Positions 29,255-38,572 of a stretch of DNA of 64,000 nucleotides are shown here, piece after piece. Within the stretch, counting starts at the first letter, position 1; every line of letters begins with the position of its first letter. This stretch comes from Rheinheimera mangrovi. Lineage in GTDB: Bacteria > Pseudomonadota > Gammaproteobacteria > Enterobacterales > Alteromonadaceae. Where the stretch lies: positions 2,494,501 through 2,558,500 of the forward strand of contig NZ_CP034683.1 of the NCBI RefSeq assembly GCF_003990335.1. The letters are read 5' to 3'. Under the pieces are notes generated by a model. The model was not told the origin of the DNA. It saw only the letters and a list, made by a program, of their open reading frames with translations, and did not search any database. The position numbers were made by a program, and so were the translations under genes.

Positions 29255-30295
29255 CTACGCTTTGTCAATTAATACGTGTTCCAGCCTGTCTTTGATCTTC
29301 ACCGGCACCTGGCGTTCAACCTCGCGCACGGCCTGACGGATGGCACTAAGAAATGCTTCTTTTGTCGCATTTCCATGACTTTTCACTACAATTCCGCGCA
29401 ATCCTATCAGACTTGCCCCGTTATACTGGTCGGGGTTCACACCTAAAGACATACTTTTCAGGAAAGGTTTGATTAACCAGCCGAAAAGTTGAGCAGACAT
29501 GGAGTTTTTCAGTGCAGTTTCTAAGCGTTTTAAGATGAGTTTCGCCACACCTTCACAGGTTTTCAGCGCCACATTGCCAACAAAGCCATCACATACTATG
29601 ACGTCAGCTTTGCCGGAAAAAATGTCATTGCCTTCGATATAGCCAATGTAATTGATATCCGCACATTCGGATAAGAGTAAGGAGGTTCTTTTGATTTGAT
29701 CCGAACCTTTGATTTCTTCTTCGCCCATATTGAGCAAAGCCACTTTGGGTTTGGCTATGCCTTCCACTTCTTCGGCCATCACAGCGCCCATCACAGCAAA
29801 CTGGAATAAGGTGTCTGAATCACAATTGACCGTTGCCCCCAAATCCAGCATAAAGACCGGACTGCCGACCGTAGAAGGCAAGCTGCTGATTAAAGCAGGA
29901 CGTTCAACACCGTTCAGCATCTTCAAGACAAAATGCGCCATAGCAATCAAAGCCCCGGTATTACCGGCACTGACACAAGCGGCCACTTTATTTTGATCGA
30001 CTAAATCCAACGCAATACGCATCGACGACTGGCGCTTGTTGCGCAAAGCCACAGAAGGTTTGTCGGTCATCAGAACTAATTGGGAAGCATGCTGGATAGA
30101 AAGCTGAGGATGGTTTAAATAACCCGCCTGTTCTAATTCATTGGTAAGGATTTCAGAATCGCCGCAGAGGACAAGATCTACATGGGGAAATTCACACAGC
30201 GCTTCTATAGCTGCAGGAATAGTTGATTGGGGGCCATGGTCGCCCCCCATCATGTCTAAAGCTATCTTAAGTCGTAGTGGTTGCAACGAGTGCAT
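29255..30295 (-). CDS. plsX: Phosphate acyltransferase PlsX
   Basis: A 346-aa enzyme that makes acyl-phosphate from acyl-ACP for phospholipid synthesis. The N-terminal IALDMMGGDHGP motif and the GNTGALIAMAHFVL and VCDGFVGNVALKTCEG blocks are typical. Peripheral membrane protein in relatives. Starts 6 nt after rpmF in the conserved yceD-rpmF-plsX-fabH order. Confidence 0.96.
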   Translation of the reverse strand: MHSLQPLRLKIALDMMGGDHGPQSTIPAAIEALCEFPHVDLVLCGDSEILTNELEQAGYLNHPQLSIQHASQLVLMTDKPSVALRNKRQSSMRIALDLVDQNKVAACVSAGNTGALIAMAHFVLKMLNGVERPALISSLPSTVGSPVFMLDLGATVNCDSDTLFQFAVMGAVMAEEVEGIAKPKVALLNMGEEEIKGSDQIKRTSLLLSECADINYIGYIEGNDIFSGKADVIVCDGFVGNVALKTCEGVAKLILKRLETALKNSMSAQLFGWLIKPFLKSMSLGVNPDQYNGASLIGLRGIVVKSHGNATKEAFLSAIRQAVREVERQVPVKIKDRLEHVLIDKA

Positions 30296-30301
30296 CCAAC
30301 C

Positions 30302-30469
30302 TTACTTAATTACTTTACGACCTTTGTAGTAACCATCTTCAGTGATGTGGTGACGACGGTGCGTCTCACCTGAAGTTGCGTCTACAGACAGCGTTGGCCC
30401 AGTCAACGCATCATGAGAACGACGCATGTCACGTCTTGCACGAGATTTTTTGTTTTGCTGTACAGCCAT
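30302..30469 (-). CDS. rpmF: Ribosomal protein L32
   Basis: A 55-aa basic protein: [20 protein letters not shown] at the N-terminus and YYKGRKVIK at the C-terminus, the standard bL32. The Cys4 zinc motif is absent (HRRHH region instead), as in most gammaproteobacterial L32. Start ATG 30469 is preceded by AGGAGAAAGGC; it ends at TAA 30302-30304. It lies 19 nt after yceD and 6 nt before plsX. Confidence 0.96.
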   Translation of the reverse strand: MAVQQNKKSRARRDMRRSHDALTGPTLSVDATSGETHRRHHITEDGYYKGRKVIK

Positions 30470-30488
30470 TGCCTTTCTCCTAAAAAAA

Positions 30489-31016
30489 CTATTTTTTCTT
30501 CAATTCTTGCAATATTGCAAATGGGTTCGGTTTTTCTGGTTCTGGTTCTATTTCTCCCCAGCTCATCTGCACTTTGGTTGGATCACAAGATCCTTCGTCG
30601 TGCATCGGAAACAAGGGTAAAGCCAGAATTAATTCGTCCTCAACCAATTGCCTCAAGTTAACTTCGCCGTGTTCGTTTTTTTCGACCACTTCGTAGCGCT
30701 CTGGAATATCGTCATGAGCCGAATCTTTGTCACTCCGAATTGGAGTGTATGCAAAACTAGTGTTCAGTTCCAGGTTCATGTGTTCGTTACAACGTTCACA
30801 TTTCACTTGTACCTGACAACGAGCCTGAGCTTCAATGAAGATCAAACCCTGTTCATCAGTTCCGCAATTTACTACTACGTCTACATCACCCTCAGAACTT
30901 ACTAACGAGTCAGTTAATCTGGTTAAATTAACCAGAGGAACTATACCATCAAAGGTTGCACGTTTCTGCGCAGCTCGGGTTGGATCAAGGGTAATTGGAA
31001 TTTTTACCTTTTGCAT
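30489..31016 (-). CDS. yceD: YceD family protein (DUF177)
   Basis: A 175-aa protein of the YceD/DUF177 family, linked in other bacteria to 23S rRNA maturation. The zinc-type pair of cysteines ([14 protein letters not shown]) and the [18 protein letters not shown] block are visible. It is the first gene of the leftward rpmF-plsX-fab operon. ATG 31016 has no strong Shine-Dalgarno; the promoter presumably lies in the 265 bp shared with maf, which also hold element D. Confidence 0.92.
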   Translation of the reverse strand: MQKVKIPITLDPTRAAQKRATFDGIVPLVNLTRLTDSLVSSEGDVDVVVNCGTDEQGLIFIEAQARCQVQVKCERCNEHMNLELNTSFAYTPIRSDKDSAHDDIPERYEVVEKNEHGEVNLRQLVEDELILALPLFPMHDEGSCDPTKVQMSWGEIEPEPEKPNPFAILQELKKK

Positions 31017-31123
31017 AAGGCGCGCATCATATAGATCGAGGCTAAAGCTGTCAAAGGATTCCTGCCTCTTTTTTGTTAATTTTCCCGCCTAAACCGCTGT
31101 TCTGACGGCCGTTATGGCTTAAT

Positions 31124-31251
31124 CTACCCAAAGTGACTGATGTTGCAGCGCGACGACAAGCTTTTGAAACCCTATGAGCATAGAAAAACTATGTGATTAG
31201 GGCGAAAAAGTGCAGTCAACAAAGTTGCAACTTCAGGTAGGAAGGGTATAG
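31124..31251 (+). repeat. Dispersed palindromic element, copy D
   Basis: 128 bp from CTACCCAAAGTGACTGATG to GGTAGGAAGGGTATAG. The hairpin is CCCTAT-GAG-CATAG-loop-CTATG-TGA-TTAGGG. Relative to copies A and B the fourth outer pair changes from C-G to T-A on both sides, a compensatory change. It lies in the divergent yceD-maf promoter region. Confidence 0.9.
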
Positions 31252-31281
31252 TGCGGCGCATTGTCCCAACGAGGTGCATTT

Positions 31282-31875
31282 ATGTCAACTCAAGCTTTGT
31301 ATTTAGCCTCTACTTCTGTGTATCGTAAGGCTTTATTGGAAAAACTTACACCGAACTTTTCTACCGCAAAACCCGAAGTAGACGAAACCGCTTTGCCTGA
31401 TGAAACACCGGAACAACTGGTTAGCCGCTTAGCTGTATTAAAAGCACAAGCTGTGGCCAATCAGCTGACTGAAGGTTTAGTTATAGGTTCAGACCAGGTG
31501 GCTGTGTTTAACGGCCAAATCCTCGGTAAGCCTCATACCGCTGAAAATGCCTACAAACAATTAAAAAGCTTTAGCGGCCATTGTGTGACCTTTTTAACCG
31601 GCTTAGCTCTGGTCAACGCCCAAACCAAACAACATCAGCTTTGTATTGAGCCTTTTAAAGTGCATTTTCGTCAACTGACGGACGTGGACATTCTTGCTTA
31701 TATAAAGAGAGAGCAACCACTGAACTGCGCCGGTAGTTTTAAAAGCGAAGGTTTGGGTATCAGTTTATTTGAAAAACTAGAAGGCGATGACCCAAACAGC
31801 TTAATAGGCCTGCCGTTGATTCGTTTATTAGAGATGCTAAGAAACGAAGGTAGGGATTTGCTCACCCAGCCTTGA
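31282..31875 (+). CDS. Maf family nucleotide pyrophosphatase (YceF type, 7-methyl-GTP)
   Basis: A 197-aa Maf protein. YLASTSVYRKALLEKL (loop with Ser/Arg), PEVDETALPDETPE, VIGSDQVAVFNGQILGKP and CAGSFKSEGLGISLFEKLEGDDPNSLIGLPL match E. coli YceF, which hydrolyses m7GTP. ATG 31282 is 7 nt after GAGG; the frame's TTG at 31261 is not used. It is divergent from yceD, as in enterics. Confidence 0.92.
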   Translation: MSTQALYLASTSVYRKALLEKLTPNFSTAKPEVDETALPDETPEQLVSRLAVLKAQAVANQLTEGLVIGSDQVAVFNGQILGKPHTAENAYKQLKSFSGHCVTFLTGLALVNAQTKQHQLCIEPFKVHFRQLTDVDILAYIKREQPLNCAGSFKSEGLGISLFEKLEGDDPNSLIGLPLIRLLEMLRNEGRDLLTQP

Positions 31876-31910
31876 TTAGTCCACGTAGTATCAATAGATA
31901 GCCGGATGTA

Positions 31911-31971
31911 GGGGCCGTGGCTTGTCCCGGCCCGACCATTGGCTCCGCGGGGCGGGTACAAGACCCGCCCC
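31911..31971. terminator. Palindromic GC-rich terminator between maf and the HAD gene
   Basis: The right half is a perfect 9-bp hairpin (GGGGCGGGT-ACAAG-ACCCGCCCC, 31949-31971), followed by AACAATTT. The left half (31911-31933) resembles the complement of the right half, so the whole 61 bp is an imperfect palindrome. It separates two convergent genes and probably ends both transcripts; it also looks like a REP-type repeat, though only one copy is here. Confidence 0.6.
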
Positions 31972-31993
31972 AACAATTTGATATAAACAGAAA

Positions 31994-32641
31994 TCAAAGC
32001 GCTGTTAACAACTCCGGCAGCGAATCAATGATCGCCTTAGGCTGATAACGACTCAGCTCTTCCCTGCCATGCACACCATGAGTAACCCCAATACGCGGCA
32101 TCTCTATAGCTTTCGCCATTGCCATATCGTGAATAGTGTCGCCGACCATAATAGCGCGCTGAGCGGGTAAGTTTAGTTCAGCCAGAATTTGCTTCAGCAT
32201 ATCAGGGCTGGGCTTCGATTCTGCTTCATCGGCGCAGCGACTGGTGGTGAAGTACGGCTCTAATCCGGTTTCTTCAAACATCCGCTTTAAGCCTTTACGT
32301 GCTTTGCCTGTCGCAACAGCTAACAAAATACCTTGTTGTTTCAGTTCTCGCATAACCTGCTCTGCCCCTGCGAATAAAGGGGTTGGCGGATGATCGTGCG
32401 ATAAATACTGGTCGCGATAATGTTCAAACACCGTCTGGCGCTGTGTGGCATTGATACCAGGAAATAAAATATCAAACACAGGGTCCAGGCTCAAACCGAT
32501 AATTTGTTTCACCTGATGTTCAGTGGGCACCACTAAACCAGACAGCTCTGCAGCCGAGCGCATCGACGAGACAATGCGACCCACTGAATCCATCACTGTG
32601 CCGTCCCAGTCAAATACCACTAATGCAATATCTGAACTCAT
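31994..32641 (-). CDS. HAD-IA family hydrolase (phosphoglycolate phosphatase-like)
   Basis: A 215-aa HAD phosphatase. Motif I is VVFDWDGTVMDS (nucleophile Asp), the Lys motif is in TGKARKGLKRMFEETGL, and motif III/IV is MVGDTIHDMAMAKA. The substrate is uncertain; the family includes Gph and YqaB/YieH-type enzymes. It is 2 nt downstream of rluC on the same strand, so the two are cotranscribed. Confidence 0.88.
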   Translation of the reverse strand: MSSDIALVVFDWDGTVMDSVGRIVSSMRSAAELSGLVVPTEHQVKQIIGLSLDPVFDILFPGINATQRQTVFEHYRDQYLSHDHPPTPLFAGAEQVMRELKQQGILLAVATGKARKGLKRMFEETGLEPYFTTSRCADEAESKPSPDMLKQILAELNLPAQRAIMVGDTIHDMAMAKAIEMPRIGVTHGVHGREELSRYQPKAIIDSLPELLTAL

Positions 32642-32643
32642 GC

Positions 32644-33603
32644 CTATTTTCTCTTCAGTTTTTCAAGCACACTGCTTAATGCGTTATCTAAAGGCGCTTC
32701 GCAGGTTAATAGTTTGCCAGTTCCTGGATGAGTAAAAGTCAGGGTTTTAGCATGCAAATACAAACGGTTTAAGCCAAGCTTTTGCATTTGTGAGGTAAAT
32801 TCGTTATCGCCGTATTTATCATCACAGGCAATGGCATGGCCTTTACAGGCGGTATGCACCCGAATTTGGTGAGTTCGACCTGTGACAGGAAAGGCTTCTA
32901 CTAAAGTGCCTTCTTCATAACGCTGTAAAATTTTAAAGCGGGTTTCTGAAGGTTTACCTTGTGCTTCATCCACTTTCACCACACGCTCGCCACTTTGTAA
33001 GGTATTTTTACGCAGCGGATCTGTGACTTTTTTGATTTTGCTGTCCCACTGCCCCGCCACTAAAGCCCAGTATTTTTTCTCTACTGTTTTTAAGCGCAAC
33101 TGTTCGTGCAGGTTGGTCAACACTGAGCGTTTTTTCGCAATCAATAAACAACCTGAAGTATCCCGGTCTAAACGATGCACCAATTCAAGATGACGGGCTG
33201 TTGGGCGCAGAGCACGTAAGGCTTCAATCACACCAAAAGATAAACCGCTACCACCATGCACTGCCATGCCTGTAGGTTTGTTTAACACTATTAAATCGTT
33301 GTCTTCAAAAAGAATGTGGCTTTCGAGGTTTTTCACCATGGCAAGACCAATAGACACTGGCTCTTTTTCAGGTTCGTCATGCACCACCAAAGGTGGCACC
33401 CTCACCTGATCACCGGTTTGCAGTTTGTACTCAGGTTTTATTCTTTTTTTATTAACCCGTACTTCACCTTTACGCAAAACCCGATAAATCACACTCTTTG
33501 GTATGCTCTTCAACCGTGCCATTAAGAAGTTATCTATACGTTGACCGGAATAATCTTCTTCTACATCAATGTATTGCACTGGAGTTTTGATATTTTCAGT
33601 CAT
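32644..33603 (-). CDS. rluC: 23S rRNA pseudouridine synthase RluC
   Basis: A 319-aa enzyme that modifies U955/2504/2580 of 23S rRNA in E. coli. An N-terminal S4 domain (YSGQRIDNFLMARLKSIPKSVIYRVLRKGEVRVNKK... in the first 60 residues) precedes the RluA-type catalytic domain, with the Asp in VHRLDRDTSGCLLIAKK and RTHQIRVH. The position divergent from rne is that of rluC. Start ATG 33603. Confidence 0.95.
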   Translation of the reverse strand: MTENIKTPVQYIDVEEDYSGQRIDNFLMARLKSIPKSVIYRVLRKGEVRVNKKRIKPEYKLQTGDQVRVPPLVVHDEPEKEPVSIGLAMVKNLESHILFEDNDLIVLNKPTGMAVHGGSGLSFGVIEALRALRPTARHLELVHRLDRDTSGCLLIAKKRSVLTNLHEQLRLKTVEKKYWALVAGQWDSKIKKVTDPLRKNTLQSGERVVKVDEAQGKPSETRFKILQRYEEGTLVEAFPVTGRTHQIRVHTACKGHAIACDDKYGDNEFTSQMQKLGLNRLYLHAKTLTFTHPGTGKLLTCEAPLDNALSSVLEKLKRK

Positions 33604-34211
33604 GCGTTTCAGTTACTCTGCTAAGCTTAAATTAAGTTGCTATTGGTCGCTAATTAGTGGGATAATTATCGGGCTAATTATGCCAAAAACGGCAATTAGG
33701 GCGCTCATAGTGACGTAAGAGAAAATGTGAGGCACCGTTCGGGAGGCAGATCATACCGAATTCGTTGGGAAAACCAACGTATTTATACTCTGCGGGCGAG
33801 AATAACGCTATTTGTCTGAAGTAATGCTGCGTAATTTATTACTGACAGAGACAAAACACAGATTCCGGTCACTTAGGCAAAAAAAAATTGCGACAACGCA
33901 GCGCGGTATCGCGCGATCTCTGTGTCAGATCACAGCAAAAAACATTTAAGTGCGGCCCTGACAAGGCGGCGCAAAATATACCCGAACTGCTGAAGGTTAG
34001 AGTAAGGTGACACGCAGGCTCGCTATGACGGACTAAGATCCCTCAGATGAAGCCACAGAAGTCAACCTGAAGTAACGCAAAGGTGAAGGTATAAAATGAG
34101 TTAGCTCAAGCATCCCCAGTCGAGAGACTGCAGCATTGATATGTTTGACCATCTGAAACGCGGACGCAGGATGTCGTTGCGTTGTGGCCTATGCAATAGA
34201 GTCACAAAACA
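33604..34211. other. Long rne leader / rluC-rne divergent region
   Basis: 608 bp without a gene. The right part is likely a long 5'-UTR of rne, as in enterics, where RNase E binds its own leader to autoregulate. Clear hairpins are GCGCG-GTAT-CGCGC (33901-33914) and CAGTC-GAGA-GACTG with a GNRA tetraloop (34117-34130). Promoters lie to the left of these; I cannot fix them. Confidence 0.6.
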
Positions 34212-37200
34212 ATGAAAAGAATGTTAATTAACGCCACGCAGGAAGAAGAAATCCGCGTAGCACTTGTCGATGGACAAAAATTATACGACCTGGATATCGA
34301 AAGCCCAGGACACGAACAGAAAAAAGCAAATATCTACAAAGGACGAATCACCCGGGTTGAGCCCAGTCTGGAAGCAGCTTTTGTTGATTATGGCTCTGAA
34401 CGACATGGCTTTTTACCTCTGAAAGAAATCTCCCGCGAATATTTCCCTGCCGGTTATACCTTTGACGGTCGCCCAAATATTAAAGAAGTAGTCAAAGAAG
34501 GTCAGGAAGTTATTATCCAGATTGATAAAGAAGAACGTGGCCAAAAAGGTGCAGCCTTAACCACTTTTATCTCTTTAGCTGGTTCTTATTTAGTACTGAT
34601 GCCTAACAATCCACGTGCCGGCGGTATTTCCCGTCGTATCGAAGGTGACGAGCGTCAGGACTTAAAAGACTCTTTGGATCAATTACAACTGCCAGACGGC
34701 ATGGGTTTAATAGTGCGTACCGCTGGTGTGGGTAAGTCTCACGAAGAGCTGGATTACGACTTAAAAGCCTTATTAAAGCACTGGTCTGCTATTACGCATG
34801 AAGCACAAAACCGCCCTGCTCCATTCCTGATCCATCAGGAAAGCAACGTGGTATTCCGCGCTATTCGTGATTATCTGCGCCGTGATGTCGGTGAAATACT
34901 GATCGACAACCCACGTATTTTCGAAGAAGCCAAAGTTTATATTCAGCAATTCCGTCCTGATTTTGCCCACCGCGTCAAAATGTATCAGGGCGAAGTGCCG
35001 CTGTTTATGCATTTCCAGATTGAAACTCAAATCGAGTCAGCCTTCCGCCGTGAAGTGCGTTTACCTTCTGGTGGCTCTATCGTGATCGACAGCACTGAAG
35101 CCTTAACAGCCATTGACATCAACTCGTCAAAAGCAACTAAAGGCGGTGACATCGAAGAAACAGCCTTTAATACCAACTTAGAAGCAGCCGATGAAATTGC
35201 CCGTCAGTTACGTTTACGTGACTTAGGTGGTTTGATTGTGATCGACTTCATCGATATGACGCCAGTGCGTCATCAACGTGAAGTAGAAAACCGCTTAAAA
35301 GACGCCGTAAAACAAGACCGTGCCCGCGTACAGATTGGCCGCATTTCACGTTTTGGTTTACTGGAAATGTCACGTCAACGTTTACGTCCTTCACTGGGCG
35401 AGTCTGCGACTCATGTGTGTCCACGTTGTCATGGCCGCGGCACTATTCGCAGCACTGAGTCTTCCGCTCTGTCGATTTTACGTTTAATCGAAGAAGAAGC
35501 TATTAAAGACAACACCAGTCAAATTCATGCTCAGGTGCCTGTCTCAGTTGCGACCTACCTGATGAACGAAAAACGTGATTCAGTGCGTCGTATAGAGAGC
35601 CGTCACGGTATCCGGATTTACATCATCCCTAACGAACATATGGAAACGCCAAACTATGAAGTGACGCGTATTCGTATCGACGAAGAGATTGAAGAATCCA
35701 GCTACAACATGGTGAAAGCACCTGCGGTCGGCAGTGCTGTGTATCACCCTATTGGCGAAACAGTAAAAGAAAAACCAGCAGTATCCGCCATTAATATGGC
35801 TGAAGCTTCTTCCTCTGCCGCGCCAGCTGCAGCTGCAACCCGTAAAGTTGAAGTGGCTGAAGTAAAAGATGCAGGCCCTGGCCTGGTTGAATCTGTAGTG
35901 GGTTGGTTTAAATCTTTATTCGCTGCTGCACCTGCACCAGAGAAAAAGGTAGAAGAAGCCCCGCGTCGCAACAATAACCGTGATAACAACAGACGTCGTA
36001 ACAACAAAAATCGCCGCCGTCAGGAAGGGGATGAAAAAGTTGCAAAAGACGACAACGCTAGTCCAGCGAAAACTGAACGCACTACTGAGCGTACTGCAGA
36101 ACAACGAGCGCCAAGACAGGATAAGGCTCGTCAGGAACGTGGTGAGCGCCAGGAACGTGGAGAACGTTCAGAGCGAGCTGAACGAGGCGAGCGTAACGAA
36201 CGTCAGGAACAGAAGAAACCTGTATCAGAACGTCCAGCTCCGGTCAAAGCCGTAGATCACGACGAAGAGCACAGCACTAAGATTGTTGAGCGCCGTCAAC
36301 GTCGTCAGATGCGCAAGTCTGTTCGTCACGAAAAAGAAGGCGTTGAAGCAGTTGTAGTAACAACAGCTGTTGAAGCAGCTGTGGTAGCTACACCTGTTGT
36401 TGAGACCGCTGTAGTTGCACCTGTAGCCATCGACACTGTTGTAGCGGAAATTGCCGCGGCAGAACCAGTCACAGCGGCTGAAGCACCTGTTCAGGCCGAT
36501 GCTGTTGAAGCTGACACTGTGGCTACAGATGCGGGTGAAACAACTGGTGCAGAAAGCTCTGATGCGGAAAAAGAAGCCGCTGAAGGTCGTAGCCGCAGCC
36601 GTCGTTCTCCTCGTCATTTACGTGCTGCTGGCCAGAAACGTAAAAAAGAACAACAGGACCAGGAAGCTGAAGAAGCTTTAGCTGCCCGTTACCCTGAAGA
36701 TCAGGAGGCTGCGGTAAGCACTGAACAGCAACTGGATCTGCCTATCGCTGAAGAAGCGAAAGAAGTGGCTGTTGTTGAAGCTAAACCAGCTCCTGTCGTT
36801 GAAACTGCATCTGTTGCTGCTGAACCAGCTCCGGTCGTTGAAGCTGCACCTGTTGCTGCTGAACCAGCGCCAGTGGTTGAAACTGCACCTGTAGCTGCTG
36901 AGCCAGCGCCAGTGGTTGAAACTGCACCTGTAGCTGCTGAGCCAGCGTCAGTGGTTGAAACTGCACCTGTAGCTGCTGAACCAGCGCCAGTGGTTGAAAC
37001 TGCACCTGTAGCTGCTGAACCAGCGTCAGTGATTGAAGCTGCACCTGTAGCTGCTGAACCAGCGCCAGTGATTGAAGCTGCACCTGTAGCTGCTGAACCA
37101 GCTACAGTGGTTGAAACTGCACCTGATGCTGAAGAAGCTCCAAAAGCCAAAACACGTAAAGCGCCTGCGAAAAAAGTAGTAGCTGAAGTGAAAGCTCCGG

Positions 37201-37418
37201 TTGCTGCTGCTAACAGATACGCAAAAATGGTGACTGCGGATATGACTAAGCCAGTAGCCAAAGCTGAAGCTCTGGCTACTGTTGAAGCAGCACCTCAGGC
37301 AACTAGCATGGATAACAGCGAACGACCACTGGTCATCAGCTCAGAACGTCCTGGTGGCTCAGCCTCTGCCCGTCAGATGAGTGTTGCTCCTATGACAAAA
37401 CCAGGTTCAGTTGAATAA
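34212..37418 (+). CDS. rne: Ribonuclease E
   Basis: A 1068-aa endonuclease of mRNA decay and rRNA/tRNA maturation. The first about 80 residues, with the S1 domain ([21 protein letters not shown]), are nearly as in E. coli. Catalytic Asp residues are in [13 protein letters not shown] (about 303) and LIVIDFIDM (about 346), and the Zn-link is CPRCHGRG (about 404). The C-terminal scaffold half is disordered: basic RNA-binding blocks ([23 protein letters not shown]) and then a 13-residue tandem repeat. The end holds a short conserved-looking tail. A strong terminator follows. Confidence 0.97.
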   Translation: MKRMLINATQEEEIRVALVDGQKLYDLDIESPGHEQKKANIYKGRITRVEPSLEAAFVDYGSERHGFLPLKEISREYFPAGYTFDGRPNIKEVVKEGQEVIIQIDKEERGQKGAALTTFISLAGSYLVLMPNNPRAGGISRRIEGDERQDLKDSLDQLQLPDGMGLIVRTAGVGKSHEELDYDLKALLKHWSAITHEAQNRPAPFLIHQESNVVFRAIRDYLRRDVGEILIDNPRIFEEAKVYIQQFRPDFAHRVKMYQGEVPLFMHFQIETQIESAFRREVRLPSGGSIVIDSTEALTAIDINSSKATKGGDIEETAFNTNLEAADEIARQLRLRDLGGLIVIDFIDMTPVRHQREVENRLKDAVKQDRARVQIGRISRFGLLEMSRQRLRPSLGESATHVCPRCHGRGTIRSTESSALSILRLIEEEAIKDNTSQIHAQVPVSVATYLMNEKRDSVRRIESRHGIRIYIIPNEHMETPNYEVTRIRIDEEIEESSYNMVKAPAVGSAVYHPIGETVKEKPAVSAINMAEASSSAAPAAAATRKVEVAEVKDAGPGLVESVVGWFKSLFAAAPAPEKKVEEAPRRNNNRDNNRRRNNKNRRRQEGDEKVAKDDNASPAKTERTTERTAEQRAPRQDKARQERGERQERGERSERAERGERNERQEQKKPVSERPAPVKAVDHDEEHSTKIVERRQRRQMRKSVRHEKEGVEAVVVTTAVEAAVVATPVVETAVVAPVAIDTVVAEIAAAEPVTAAEAPVQADAVEADTVATDAGETTGAESSDAEKEAAEGRSRSRRSPRHLRAAGQKRKKEQQDQEAEEALAARYPEDQEAAVSTEQQLDLPIAEEAKEVAVVEAKPAPVVETASVAAEPAPVVEAAPVAAEPAPVVETAPVAAEPAPVVETAPVAAEPASVVETAPVAAEPAPVVETAPVAAEPASVIEAAPVAAEPAPVIEAAPVAAEPATVVETAPDAEEAPKAKTRKAPAKKVVAEVKAPVAAANRYAKMVTADMTKPVAKAEALATVEAAPQATSMDNSERPLVISSERPGGSASARQMSVAPMTKPGSVE
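36795..37133 (+). repeat. 39-bp in-frame tandem repeats in the RNase E tail
   Basis: Eight full 39-bp units and one partial unit encode [17 protein letters not shown] 13-mers. Variation lies mainly at fixed positions (T/A, V/I, P/S/T). Neighbouring units are nearly identical, so copy number may vary between strains. Antisense frames over this stretch are artefacts. Confidence 0.93.
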
Positions 37419-37440
37419 GCTGGTTTAAAACCCAAAAGAG

Positions 37441-37464
37441 AGGCCACCGCAAGGTGGCCTTTTT
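37441..37464 (+). terminator. Intrinsic terminator of rne
   Basis: AGGCCACC-GCAA-GGTGGCCT, a perfect 8-bp stem with a GCAA tetraloop, is followed by TTTT. It lies 22 bp after the rne stop. Confidence 0.92.
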
Positions 37465-37504
37465 GTTTGCTGTGTCAAAGTACGCGATCACTGTCTAAGT
37501 GTTG

Positions 37505-38563
37505 TTACTCTGATGCAAAATGCGTCAGTACTTTCTCAAGCACTTGCTGACGAATTTCATCCTGCTCAAATAAGAGTTCATGTTTTGCGCCCTGAATCAC
37601 CTGTAAACCACCCACACAGCCTGAATTTGGGTTCTGTGCTAATGCAGCACAAAACTCTTGTTGTGCAGTTGCTGACACTATAGTGTCTAGCTCTGCCTGC
37701 ATTACCAGCACAGGAATTTTGATCTGGCCAGACTGCTGTTGCATGTCTGGCAATACAGCGCAGGCCTGATCCAACCAGCCCCAGGTGGCGCCACCTAATT
37801 GCAGCTGCGGATTGTCCTGATATAAAGTTTGCATCCACTGATAACGCTCTCTCGAACCGGTCAGCTCATTACCTTCAAATGAACCTGCGGCATAAGGCTT
37901 GTCCGCAAAACCGGCGTAACCTTCTGTGGAAAATAGTGTCACTGTTGATGCAAGACGACAGGCATCCCACTCGTCATAGGCCAGCTTGCCATTAATACCG
38001 TGCATAGGTGCAGACAACGCGGCTTTTTGAAATACATCCGGGTGCTGCTGTAAATACAAGGTACTGATAGCGCCGCCCATAGAATGGCCTAGCAGATACA
38101 AAGGCCGCTTCTGATCAGCCTGCACTTTTTCAGCCTGCACAACCTGGCTGATCAACTGATGCATATCGTCAATATACTGCTGGAAATTTTCGATATGCCC
38201 TTTATGTGGATTATCTGTTAAACGAGGCGATACTCCCTGCCCTCTGTGATCAAACATCAGCACCTGATAACCCTGCTGTGTCAGCTCATAAGCGAGTTCC
38301 TGATACTTTAAATAAGATTCAGTGCGGCCATTCACCACTACGACAGTGGCCTTTATTTGCTCCGGCACAGCTTGTTCAGGCTTAACCACTACATAGTGCA
38401 GGCTGGAGCCGTCCTTTAGCTCTAGTTTTTGCGCTACCACGCCTTGCCAGAACGGAGCAATCTGCTGTTGATACGACACGGCGAAGTTATCTGTGGCCTT
38501 TACCTGAGCTGTATAGACGCAGCAGAAGAGTGCTGCAGTCAGCAACGAATACCTCAATTTCAT
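37505..38563 (-). CDS. Secreted alpha/beta hydrolase (lysophospholipase, PldB-like)
   Basis: A 352-aa protein with a signal peptide (MKLRYSLLTAALFCCVYTAQVKA). The nucleophile elbow LLGHSMGGAISTLY holds the Ser; MFDHRGQGVSPR is the strand-4 motif; Asp in VLVMQAELDTIV and His in QGAKHELLFE complete the triad. This matches the monoacylglycerol-lipase/PldB group. Periplasmic or outer-membrane associated. It lies 9 nt after the serine hydrolase gene, so the two form an operon. Confidence 0.85.
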   Translation of the reverse strand: MKLRYSLLTAALFCCVYTAQVKATDNFAVSYQQQIAPFWQGVVAQKLELKDGSSLHYVVVKPEQAVPEQIKATVVVVNGRTESYLKYQELAYELTQQGYQVLMFDHRGQGVSPRLTDNPHKGHIENFQQYIDDMHQLISQVVQAEKVQADQKRPLYLLGHSMGGAISTLYLQQHPDVFQKAALSAPMHGINGKLAYDEWDACRLASTVTLFSTEGYAGFADKPYAAGSFEGNELTGSRERYQWMQTLYQDNPQLQLGGATWGWLDQACAVLPDMQQQSGQIKIPVLVMQAELDTIVSATAQQEFCAALAQNPNSGCVGGLQVIQGAKHELLFEQDEIRQQVLEKVLTHFASE

Positions 38564-38572
38564 AAATGGTCC

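Noticed and set aside
36701..37261. Long minus-strand frames over the RNase E repeats
   Set aside because: They are antisense products of the repeated Ala/Pro/Val/Glu codons; no ribosome-binding site and no family.
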